From positions 62,001 through 126,000 of the forward strand of contig JAFUEH010000025.1 in the NCBI GenBank assembly GCA_017463985.1: a stretch of 64,000 bases of DNA, read 5' to 3'. The position numbers were made by a program, and so were the translations under genes. Below the pieces are notes generated by a model. It saw only the letters and a list, made by a program, of their open reading frames with translations. It did not search any database and was not told the origin of the DNA. The stretch comes from Eubacterium sp. (lineage in GTDB: Bacteria > Bacillota > Clostridia > Oscillospirales > Acutalibacteraceae). This document shows, in pieces, positions 56,479 through 64,000 of the stretch. Numbering within the stretch: the first letter of the stretch is position 1; each line of letters begins with the position of its first letter.

Positions 56479-58584
56479 ATGTCAAAATTAGTAATTGTGG
56501 AGTCGCCTGCCAAGGCAAAAAATATCAAGGGCTATCTCGGTGCAGGCTATGATGTGGTCGCCTCTATGGGCCATGTCCGTGACCTGCCGGCGGCACGGTT
56601 ATCCGTCGATGTGGAGCACAACTTTGAGCCGAAGTATGCCATTATCAAGGGCAAGGAAAACTTTGTCAGGGATCTGAAAAAGAAGGCGGACAAGGCGGAC
56701 TATGTATACCTTGCTACCGACCCTGACCGCGAGGGCGAGGCCATCTCCTGGCATCTTGCCAATTTGCTGGATCTGAATCTAAGCGATAAGAATCGTGTTA
56801 CCTTTAATGAGATCACCAAGACCGGTGTCAAAAAAGGAATGTCGGCACCGCGTGCGATCGATATTGATTTGGTGAACGCGCAGCAGGCAAGGCGTATTTT
56901 AGATAGGCTGATCGGCTATAAGCTGTCGCCGTTTGTATCGCAAAAGATCCGCCGCGGCCTGTCCGCAGGTCGCGTGCAGTCAGTGGCGCTGCGCTTGGTC
57001 GTTGACCGTGAGAATGAAATCAGAGCCTTTGTACCGGAGGAGTATTGGTCGATCGACGCTAAGCTGACAAATCCACCTGACAGAAAAGCTTTCAGTGCCG
57101 TGCTGGTGGAGGATCCGGAGGGCAACAACCTCAAGCCGGAAAAGAAATATGTGCAGTCAAAAGAGGACGCCGATTACATCCTGGCACAGCTGGACGGTGC
57201 GGAATACGTTGTAAAAAGCGTCAAAAAGGGAACCAGAAAAAAGAGCCCGACACCGCCGTTCATTACCTCTACGCTGCAACAGGAGGCTTCGCGCCGTCTC
57301 TCCTTCCAAGCGAAGCGCACCATGAAGGCTGCGCAGGAGCTGTACGAGGGCGTTGATGTACAGGGCATGGGAACGGTCGGTCTGATCACGTATATGAGAA
57401 CTGACTCCCTGCGTATTTCTGAGGAGGCTCGCGCCGCCGGTAACGCTTATATTCTGAAAACGTACGGCGAAAAATACCTGCCGGCTAAGCCGCGTTATTT
57501 CAAAACGCGCGGTAATGCCCAGGACGGCCATGAGGCAATCAGACCTTCCATGCCGAATGTAACGCCGGACAGCGTCAAGGCCTCGCTTACCTCGGATCAG
57601 TATAAGATCTATAAGCTTGTATGGGAACGCTTTATCGCTTCGTTGATGGAGGCATGCCAGCAGGAAACGCTGAAGGTAGAAATCGAAGCCAACGGCTTTT
57701 TGTTCAATGCTACGGGCTATTCTGTGAAGTTCGACGGTTTTACGGCGCTGTATGAGGAAAAATCGGACGATACCGCTAAAGCAGCGGAAGCGCCGCTGCC
57801 GCCGATGAAGGTAGGCGATGTGCTCAAGCTGCGCTCCCTGCAGGGCAATCAGCATTTTACCCAGCCGCCGGCACGCTATACGGAGGCCTCGCTGACAAAA
57901 GCGTTGGAGGAAAACGGTGTCGGAAGACCGTCAACCTATGTGACCATCACCTCGACGATCCTGAGCAAGGAGTATGTCGTTCGTGACGGTAAGCAATTCG
58001 TCCCGACCGAGCTTGGTGAGGCGGTGACGAATCTGCTCAAGGATAAGCTGCCGAACATCGTTAACGTCAAATATACCTCTAAAATGGAGGATGATCTGGA
58101 TAAAATCGATTCCGGTGCGAAGGATTATATCGATATGATCCGCCTCTATTATGACGATTTTGAAGCACCGCTCGAAAAAGCGAAACGTGAAATGCAGGGC
58201 GTTAAAATCAAGCTGAAGGAAGAGGAAACAGACGAGATCTGCGAAAAATGCGGCCGTAAGATGGTGATCAAGGTTGGCCGGTTCGGCAAATTCTTGGCTT
58301 GTCCCGGTTATCCTGAATGTAAAAATACCAAGCCGCTGGTGACGAAAACCAAGGCAAAATGCCCTGAGTGCGGCGGCGATATTATTGAAAAGAAAACGAA
58401 AAAGGGAACCTCCTTCTACGGCTGCTCAAACTATCCGAACTGTCATTTTATGACGTGGGATATGCCGAGCGACGACGTTTGTCCGAAGTGCGGCAAGTCG
58501 CTGTTCCGTCGCAAGGGCAACGTGCTCTACTGCCCGGATAAGGAGGGCTGCGGCTTTACAAAGCCCGTTCCCAGAAAAAAATAG
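56479..58584 (+). CDS. topA: DNA topoisomerase I
   Basis: A 701-residue type IA topoisomerase. It relaxes negative supercoils. The Toprim part has VESPAKAKNIKGYLGAGYDV and LATDPDREGEAISWHL with the acidic metal site; the active Tyr is in GLITYMRTDSLRIS near residue 305. Three C-terminal zinc ribbons (CEKCGRK-CPGYPEC, CPECGG-CSNYPNC, CPKCGKS-CPDKEGC) begin near residue 590. Length is normal for Firmicutes. 25 bases after dprA and 4 bases before trmFO. Confidence 0.97.
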   Translation: MSKLVIVESPAKAKNIKGYLGAGYDVVASMGHVRDLPAARLSVDVEHNFEPKYAIIKGKENFVRDLKKKADKADYVYLATDPDREGEAISWHLANLLDLNLSDKNRVTFNEITKTGVKKGMSAPRAIDIDLVNAQQARRILDRLIGYKLSPFVSQKIRRGLSAGRVQSVALRLVVDRENEIRAFVPEEYWSIDAKLTNPPDRKAFSAVLVEDPEGNNLKPEKKYVQSKEDADYILAQLDGAEYVVKSVKKGTRKKSPTPPFITSTLQQEASRRLSFQAKRTMKAAQELYEGVDVQGMGTVGLITYMRTDSLRISEEARAAGNAYILKTYGEKYLPAKPRYFKTRGNAQDGHEAIRPSMPNVTPDSVKASLTSDQYKIYKLVWERFIASLMEACQQETLKVEIEANGFLFNATGYSVKFDGFTALYEEKSDDTAKAAEAPLPPMKVGDVLKLRSLQGNQHFTQPPARYTEASLTKALEENGVGRPSTYVTITSTILSKEYVVRDGKQFVPTELGEAVTNLLKDKLPNIVNVKYTSKMEDDLDKIDSGAKDYIDMIRLYYDDFEAPLEKAKREMQGVKIKLKEEETDEICEKCGRKMVIKVGRFGKFLACPGYPECKNTKPLVTKTKAKCPECGGDIIEKKTKKGTSFYGCSNYPNCHFMTWDMPSDDVCPKCGKSLFRRKGNVLYCPDKEGCGFTKPVPRKK

Positions 58585-58588
58585 TACT

Positions 58589-59887
58589 ATGAAAAAATTC
58601 ACAGTTGTCGGCGCCGGCCTTGCTGGCGTAGAGGCGGCGTGGCAGATCGCGGAAAGCGGCTATCCTGTGACGCTGATCGAAATGAAGCCGCTGGCGTATA
58701 GCCCGGCACATAAAAGTGAATATTTTGCGGAGCTTGTCTGCTCCAATTCCTTGAAGGCGGCGCGCGTGGAGAGCGCGGCGGGGCTGCTCAAGGAGGAAAT
58801 GTGCCGTCTCGGTTCGTTGACGGTGCCGGTTGCGCGGCGTTGCGCCGTGCCGGCAGGCGGCGCGTTAGCTGTGGACCGCCATGCTTTCTCCGCTGCCGTG
58901 ACAGAAAAAATTAAAGGGCATCCGAATATCACGGTACAGACCGGCGTGTTTGAAACGATTGCGCCGGCGGACGACGAGCTGCTGATCATTGCTACCGGTC
59001 CGCTTACCGCAGGCAGGCTGAGCGAGGAGATCGGACGTATCTGCGGCGAAACGCTTTCCTTTTACGATGCGGCGGCGCCGATCGTGACGGCAGAAAGCGT
59101 TGATTTTGAAAAGGCGTTCGGCGCCTCACGCTATGACCGCGGCGGTGAGGATGACTATATCAACTGTCCTTTTAATCGGGCGGAATACGAGGCGTTTATT
59201 GACGAACTGGTTCACGCTGAAGGCGCTGTTGTTCATGATTTTGACGTGTATGAAGGGTGTATGCCGATTGAAAAGCTCGCTAAGCGTGGCTTGGACGCGC
59301 CGCGCTTCGGTCCGATGAAGCCAGTAGGACTGACGGATCCGCGAACGGGTCACCGCCCATGGGCGTGCGTACAGCTTCGACGGGAGAATGCCGCAGGTAC
59401 CCTATTTAATTTGGTTGGTTTTCAGACGAATCTGAAATTTGGTGAACAAAAGCGCGTATTTTCCATGATTCCCGGACTGGAACGGGCTGAGTTTGTGCGC
59501 TATGGCGTTATGCACCGCAATTCCTTTATTTGTTCGCCGCAGCTGCTGAACCGTGATTATAGCCTGCGCAGCCGGCCGAACATCTTTTTCGCCGGCCAGA
59601 TCACCGGCGTTGAGGGATATATGGAATCCGCAGCCTCCGGCGTGATGGCAGGCATCAATGCGGTGCTGCGTGCCGAGAATTTATCGCCCTTCGTTCTGCC
59701 GGATACCACGATGATCGGAGCACTGACTGCCTATATCAGTGATGAAACGGTGGTCAATTTTCAGCCAATGGGGGCTAATTTCGGCATTCTGCCGCCGATC
59801 GAACCGAAAATAAGAGATAAAAAAGAACGCTATAAGGCCTTGGCTCAGCGAGCCTTGGAGGCCCTGGAAAAGAGTAAAAATGGCTGA
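58589..59887 (+). CDS. trmFO: tRNA (m5U54) methyltransferase, folate-dependent
   Basis: A 432-residue FAD enzyme. It methylates U54 in the tRNA T loop using methylene-tetrahydrofolate, in place of the AdoMet enzyme TrmA. The FAD start VVGAGLAGVEAAWQIAESGY, the EYFAELVCSNSLKA stretch with a key Cys, and QITGVEGYMESAASGVMAGI are diagnostic. It follows topA by 4 bases, a pairing typical of Firmicutes, and overlaps rnc by 8 bases. Confidence 0.96.
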   Translation: MKKFTVVGAGLAGVEAAWQIAESGYPVTLIEMKPLAYSPAHKSEYFAELVCSNSLKAARVESAAGLLKEEMCRLGSLTVPVARRCAVPAGGALAVDRHAFSAAVTEKIKGHPNITVQTGVFETIAPADDELLIIATGPLTAGRLSEEIGRICGETLSFYDAAAPIVTAESVDFEKAFGASRYDRGGEDDYINCPFNRAEYEAFIDELVHAEGAVVHDFDVYEGCMPIEKLAKRGLDAPRFGPMKPVGLTDPRTGHRPWACVQLRRENAAGTLFNLVGFQTNLKFGEQKRVFSMIPGLERAEFVRYGVMHRNSFICSPQLLNRDYSLRSRPNIFFAGQITGVEGYMESAASGVMAGINAVLRAENLSPFVLPDTTMIGALTAYISDETVVNFQPMGANFGILPPIEPKIRDKKERYKALAQRALEALEKSKNG

Positions 59888-60569
59888 TTTGTTTGCATTT
59901 GAAAAGAAAATAAACTACACCTTTCGGGATAAATCCCTGCTGGTGGAGGCGTTGACGCATTCCAGCTATGTGCATGAAAACGGCCGGAAGAAACGGAAAT
60001 GTAACGAGCGCATGGAATTTTTGGGAGACGCGGTGCTGTCCATTATTTCTGCAGAATATCTGTATGAGAAATATCCGAACGAAAACGAGGGTACGCTGAC
60101 AAAGCGCCGTTCAGCGTTGGTGTGTACCGAGTCACTGTCAGAATTTGCCCGCCTGATCGATTTGAGCGATTACCTGATCCTCGGCAAAGGCGCGGCGCTT
60201 TCCGGTGATGAAAAGCGGAAAACCGTGCTGGAAAATGCCTTTGAAGCAGTGATCGCAGCGATCTATCTTGACGGCGGTATGGACGCGGCGATGGCCTTTG
60301 TGCTGCCGTTTTTGAAGATGGAACTCAAAATGCCGCAGTCACAGTTTAAGGATTATAAGAGTCAGTTCCAAATCATTATTCAGCAAAATCCCGATGAGAT
60401 CTTTCAGTATAAGCTGGTGGATGAATACGGTCCTGACCATGATAAGCGCTATGTTGTGGAGCTGTATGTGAACTCCAATGTCGTCGGCAAGGGAGAAGGT
60501 ACCAGTAAAAAGAACGCGGAGCAGGAGGCGGCGCGTCAGGCGCTGGAGCTGATGGGGGTTGCGCTGTGA
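59880..60569 (+). CDS. rnc: Ribonuclease III
   Basis: A 229-residue double-strand-specific RNase. The catalytic signature NERMEFLGDAVLSI is near residues 43-56 and the second acidic pair is in ENAFEAVIAAIYLDGG. The dsRNA-binding domain spans about 155-227 (DYKSQFQIIIQQ..., ending GTSKKNAEQEAARQALELMG). It processes rRNA precursors and decays structured RNA. Start ATG 59880 lies inside the end of trmFO. Confidence 0.96.
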   Translation: MADLFAFEKKINYTFRDKSLLVEALTHSSYVHENGRKKRKCNERMEFLGDAVLSIISAEYLYEKYPNENEGTLTKRRSALVCTESLSEFARLIDLSDYLILGKGAALSGDEKRKTVLENAFEAVIAAIYLDGGMDAAMAFVLPFLKMELKMPQSQFKDYKSQFQIIIQQNPDEIFQYKLVDEYGPDHDKRYVVELYVNSNVVGKGEGTSKKNAEQEAARQALELMGVAL

Positions 60570-61537
60570 AGAAAGGCAATATCAGTATTTTTGTACCGCA
60601 CAACGGTTGTCCGCAGCAATGCGCGTTCTGTAATCAAAAGACCATCACGGGGCAGCAGCAACAACCGACGCCGGACGATGTGGTAAAGGCGGTTGAGACG
60701 GCGCTGCGGCATAAAGGCTATGAATACGAGATCGCCTTTTTCGGCGGTTCCTTTACCGCCATCGACCGTGACTACATGAACGAGCTGCTGGACGCGGCGG
60801 CGCCTTATGTTAAAAACGGCAGCGTCAAAGGAATCCGCATCTCCACGAGACCTGACTGTATTGACAGCGAGGTGCTGACCTTGCTGAAGGAAAAGGGCGT
60901 GACGGCGATCGAGCTCGGTGCGCAGAGCATGGATGACGCGGTTCTGGAAGCCAATCGCAGAGGTCACACGGCACAGGACGTGGTGCAGGCGGCACAGCTC
61001 GTAAAGGCCTTTGGCTTTGAGCTGGGACTGCAGATGATGACCGGCTTGTATCTTGATACTGACGATAAGGCGATAGCAACGGCTGAAAAAATTATCGCCC
61101 TGCAGCCGGATACGGTGCGGATCTACCCGACCGTCGTACTGAAGGGAACTTACTTAGAGGAGCTATATGATGGGAAAATATATCGACCGCCTACTGTGGA
61201 TGACGCTGCGGCGCTGTGCACACGGCTTGTTCCACTGTTTGAAAAAGCGCAAATCAAAATCATAAGGCTGGGTCTGCATGCCAGCGAAGAACTGAAAAAA
61301 AATATGGTTGCCGGCGCGTATCACGAAGCGTTTGGCGAAATCGTACAGTCTCGCTTTTTGCTGAACAGAGTGTTGGCCTATCCGCCCGGCAATTATGAGA
61401 TACTGGTGAATCCGCGGCTGGTCTCCCGTTTAAAGGGACAGCAAAAGCGTAACGTTTACTTCCTGATGGAGCAGGGTTATAACATTAAATACACCGTCAC
61501 CGATAAGGTGGACGAGCTGAGAATTATCAGAAAATAG
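60566..61537 (+). CDS. Radical SAM protein, Elp3-like
   Basis: A 323-residue radical SAM enzyme, starting at GTG 60566 on a GTGA overlap with rnc. The 4Fe-4S cysteines are in CPQQCAFCNQ near residues 15-24. FGGSFTAID and the STRPDCID and ELGAQSMDDAVL stretches match Elp3-type/YhcC-type folds, but it has no acetyltransferase domain, so it is not a full Elp3. This stand-alone form is conserved between rnc and smc in Ruminococcaceae; the substrate is unknown, perhaps tRNA. Confidence 0.88.
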   Translation: MKKGNISIFVPHNGCPQQCAFCNQKTITGQQQQPTPDDVVKAVETALRHKGYEYEIAFFGGSFTAIDRDYMNELLDAAAPYVKNGSVKGIRISTRPDCIDSEVLTLLKEKGVTAIELGAQSMDDAVLEANRRGHTAQDVVQAAQLVKAFGFELGLQMMTGLYLDTDDKAIATAEKIIALQPDTVRIYPTVVLKGTYLEELYDGKIYRPPTVDDAAALCTRLVPLFEKAQIKIIRLGLHASEELKKNMVAGAYHEAFGEIVQSRFLLNRVLAYPPGNYEILVNPRLVSRLKGQQKRNVYFLMEQGYNIKYTVTDKVDELRIIRK

Positions 61538-61546
61538 GAAATTATT

Positions 61547-64000
61547 ATGGTATTACGTACATTGGAAATGCAGGGCTTTAAGTCCTTCCCAGACAAAACA
61601 GAATTGAATTTCGGCAAGGGTATTACGGCGGTAGTCGGCCCTAACGGCTCCGGCAAGAGCAATATTTCCGACGCCGTACGCTGGGTGCTGGGTGAAACCA
61701 GCATGAAGTCTTTGCGTGGTTCTAAAACAGAGGACGTCATTTTTGGCGGTACCTCACAGCGTAAGCCGCTTGGCTTTGCACAGGTGACGCTGACGCTGGA
61801 CAATGCTGACGGCACGCTGAAGGACAAGGGCGAAATCGTTACCGTGTCACGGCGGTATTACCGTTCCGGCGAAAGCGAATATAAAATTGACGGAGAGCAG
61901 GTCCGGAGAAAGGACATCCACGAGCTGTTTATGGATACCGGACTCGGCGCAGACGGCTATTCTATGGTCGGTCAAGGAAAGATCGATTCGATCATTTCTG
62001 CCAAAAATGAGGACCGACGCGAGCTGTTTGAGGAGGCGGCAGGCATTTCACGCTTCCGTCATAAACGGCGTGACGCAGAGCGGCGTCTCGATCAGGCACA
62101 GGAAAATTTGGTCAGGCTCCTGGATATCCTCGGTGAGCTGGAGAGCCGTGTCGGACCGCTGAAAAGGCAAAGTGAAAAGGCAAAGCAGTTTTTAGCCCTT
62201 TCCGATGAAAAAAAGACGCTGGAGATCGGCGTGTGGCTGAATAAAATCAACCGTTTTACCAAGGATCTGCGTGAGCAGGCGCATAAAATTGAAGCCGCCG
62301 AAGCGTCTTACGAAATCTGTAAAAATGAGATGATAGCGCTGGACGCTCAGCTGGAGCAGGTCAGCGACAGCATTACGGAAACCAATATTAAAATAGAAGA
62401 GCTGCGCGGCACGATCGCCGGCTATGAACGCCAGGCGATGGAGCAGGAGACGGAGCTGAGCGTGTTGGCAGAAAAACAGTCGAACCACAGTGCGACGATT
62501 GAAAGACTGCAAAACGAGATCGCCTCCGCCGATTCCTCCGGTGTCGATATTGAACAGCAGATCGCCCAGCGGCAGCAAGCCATTGCCGACAGCGAGACGG
62601 CGCTTTCCGCTAAAAAAGCTGAACTGGAAAGCACGGTGGCGAGTCTGGAGACGCTTCGCGCTGCCGATAGCGAAAACGCTAAGAAAAGCGCTGAGCTGTC
62701 CCGACTGGTGACAGAGCTGACGCTGCAGTTGACCGATTGCAAGGTGAAGGTATCACAGGCGATCACCTCGGTGGAGGAGATCCGTTCCCGTCAGTCGGCG
62801 GTGGATGGCTTAGTGGCACAGTGCGAGGAAGAACTGGCCGACGTTGCCCGCCAGCGCACAGAACAGGACGAGCGTATCGCCGGTATTCAGGCGGATATTG
62901 CGGCTTATGAGAATGCCATGGAGGGCTACCGCCTGAAGGCGCAGAGCAAGCAAGCAGCCGCTGAAAAACAGCGAGATACCGTAGAGAGTCTGTCCCGTCA
63001 ATTGGAGGAAAAACGGTCACGCGCCCGTATGCTGACGGAATTGGAAAAAAGCATGGAAGGCTTTTCCGGTGCGGTGAAAGCCGTCATGAAGCAGAAAGAG
63101 GCAAAGGCGCTGTCGGGTATTCACGGAACGCTGTCGCAGCTGATCACTGTGGATAATGAATATTCGCTTGCTGTGGAGGTAGCGCTCGGTGCTGCTATGC
63201 AAAATATCGTGGTCAGCAGCGAAAGCGATGCCAAAAGAGCCATCAACTTCCTGAAGCAGCAAAATAACGGCCGGGCGACCTTCCTGCCGCTGACGGCTAT
63301 CAAGCCGCGCACGATGGAGGAGCGGGATTTAGAGGATAACTTCGGCTTTATTGACATTGCCGCCAACCTCGTTACCTGTGACGCACAGTACCGCGACGTG
63401 ATCGCTAATCTGCTCGGCAGGGTTATGATCGTTGAGGATCTGGATTGTGCGATCGGTATTTCTAAGCGTTATAAGAACCGTTATAAAATCGTGACGCTGG
63501 ACGGTCAGGTCATGAATCCCGGCGGGTCTATGACGGGCGGTTCACGCGCTAAGGGCGCCGGTATTCTGTCCCGTGCGAATATGATAGAGGAGCTGCAGAC
63601 GGAGGCCGGCAAGCTGGAGACGCAGCTGACGGTAGCGCAGCAGCAGTATAAACAGGCCGTAGCGGATGCCAACATGGCGGCGGCTGACTTGCAGGGCGCT
63701 GACGCTGAGCTGCGTAAAGCGGAGGAGGCGTTGATTCACGCTGAAAGTGACGGACGCATTATTGACGACAAGCTGCAGATGCTCCGCGAGCAGAAGCGTT
63801 CGCTGCTCAGTGAAAAGGAAAATGCGGACGGACGTATCCTGCTGTTCACAGAGGCGCAGCAGCAGGCACAGAAAAAGTCGGATGAAATCCAGCTGAAAAT
63901 CGATGAAACGGAGCTTGAATTGAGTGCGCTTTCCTTAGATTCCGAGGAAGTAACGGCGCAGCGAGAGGCAATCCGTCAGCAGAATGAAGCCATTAATCTG
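61547..64000 (+). CDS. smc: Chromosome segregation protein SMC, 3' truncated by window
   Basis: Open to the right edge, 818 codons. The N-terminal ATPase half has Walker A GPNGSGKSNISDAVRWVLGE near residues 30-49 and the Q-loop GQGKIDSII. A long coiled coil (about 165-500) leads to the hinge, from about residue 503 (GFSGAVKAVMKQK) with LEVALGAA-like LAVEVALGAAMQNIVV and MNPGGSMTGGS near 650. The second coiled coil follows; the C-terminal ATPase half is outside the window. SMC with ScpAB condenses and separates chromosomes. Nine bases after the radical SAM gene. Confidence 0.96.
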   Translation, partial: MVLRTLEMQGFKSFPDKTELNFGKGITAVVGPNGSGKSNISDAVRWVLGETSMKSLRGSKTEDVIFGGTSQRKPLGFAQVTLTLDNADGTLKDKGEIVTVSRRYYRSGESEYKIDGEQVRRKDIHELFMDTGLGADGYSMVGQGKIDSIISAKNEDRRELFEEAAGISRFRHKRRDAERRLDQAQENLVRLLDILGELESRVGPLKRQSEKAKQFLALSDEKKTLEIGVWLNKINRFTKDLREQAHKIEAAEASYEICKNEMIALDAQLEQVSDSITETNIKIEELRGTIAGYERQAMEQETELSVLAEKQSNHSATIERLQNEIASADSSGVDIEQQIAQRQQAIADSETALSAKKAELESTVASLETLRAADSENAKKSAELSRLVTELTLQLTDCKVKVSQAITSVEEIRSRQSAVDGLVAQCEEELADVARQRTEQDERIAGIQADIAAYENAMEGYRLKAQSKQAAAEKQRDTVESLSRQLEEKRSRARMLTELEKSMEGFSGAVKAVMKQKEAKALSGIHGTLSQLITVDNEYSLAVEVALGAAMQNIVVSSESDAKRAINFLKQQNNGRATFLPLTAIKPRTMEERDLEDNFGFIDIAANLVTCDAQYRDVIANLLGRVMIVEDLDCAIGISKRYKNRYKIVTLDGQVMNPGGSMTGGSRAKGAGILSRANMIEELQTEAGKLETQLTVAQQQYKQAVADANMAAADLQGADAELRKAEEALIHAESDGRIIDDKLQMLREQKRSLLSEKENADGRILLFTEAQQQAQKKSDEIQLKIDETELELSALSLDSEEVTAQREAIRQQNEAINL

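Overview
The window joins two kinds of DNA. Positions 1 to about 32,830 are the late (packaging, structural, host-recognition and lysis) half of a tailed prophage, cut off at the left edge. Positions 32,830 to 64,000 are the chromosome of a low-GC Gram-positive bacterium, most like a gut Clostridia of the Ruminococcus/Oscillospiraceae type. Reasons for the host call are the gene clusters dprA-topA-trmFO and rnc-radical SAM-smc, secreted proteins with choline-binding-type cell-wall repeats, a CD1247-type zinc protein, an ECF sigma/anti-sigma pair, and near-consensus sigma-A promoters and intrinsic terminators. No integrase or repressor of the phage is visible; they should lie left of the window.

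Phage layout, all on the + strand: a ParB-domain DNA methyltransferase and a sigma-region-4-like regulator (1-1719); a short promoter/terminator leader (1835-1895); a lambda-like packaging and head module with Nu1, GpA, gpW-like, portal, ClpP-like protease with a nested scaffold start, decoration protein and capsid protein E (2853-9968); connector proteins; then a P2/Mu-like contractile tail with sheath, tube, tail-assembly chaperone with an apparent -1 frameshift, tape measure, LysM hub, gpD, gpV, gpU, gpW, gpJ and gpI (11375-20761); a tail fibre with an endosialidase-type chaperone (20776-22302); and a lysis cassette with a CHAP endolysin and holin-like proteins (29748-32682). A tRNA-Leu on the minus strand has its 3' end against the phage, which makes it the likely attachment site.

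The standout system is a complete diversity-generating retroelement (DGR) at 22306-29770: an 1821-residue tail adhesin ending in a C-type-lectin-like variable region, a hairpin just behind it, an Avd-like gene, an Asn-codon-rich template repeat, a structured spacer, and a DGR-type reverse transcriptase. Over 120 aligned bases the variable region differs from the template at 15 places. All 15 are template adenines, and none of the 89 non-adenine positions differs. This is the signature of adenine-directed mutagenic homing and implies the prophage has been retargeting its receptor-binding protein.

Host layout: a Gfo/Idh/MocA oxidoreductase; two secreted cell-wall-repeat proteins on either side of a cysteine-synthase-like gene and a small XRE regulator whose promoter carries an array of TACTAT/ATAGTA half sites; a heterodimeric ABC exporter; a TetR regulator; an ECF sigma/anti-sigma operon; a secreted CHAP/NlpC-like protein behind a folded leader; rpsU; aroQ-efp-CD1247-like; a minus-strand antiporter/HD-hydrolase pair; a CapA-like protein; glnA; a DUF2974 hydrolase; then an rRNA methyltransferase and dprA, topA, trmFO, rnc, a radical SAM gene and the start of smc, packed with little or no spacing.
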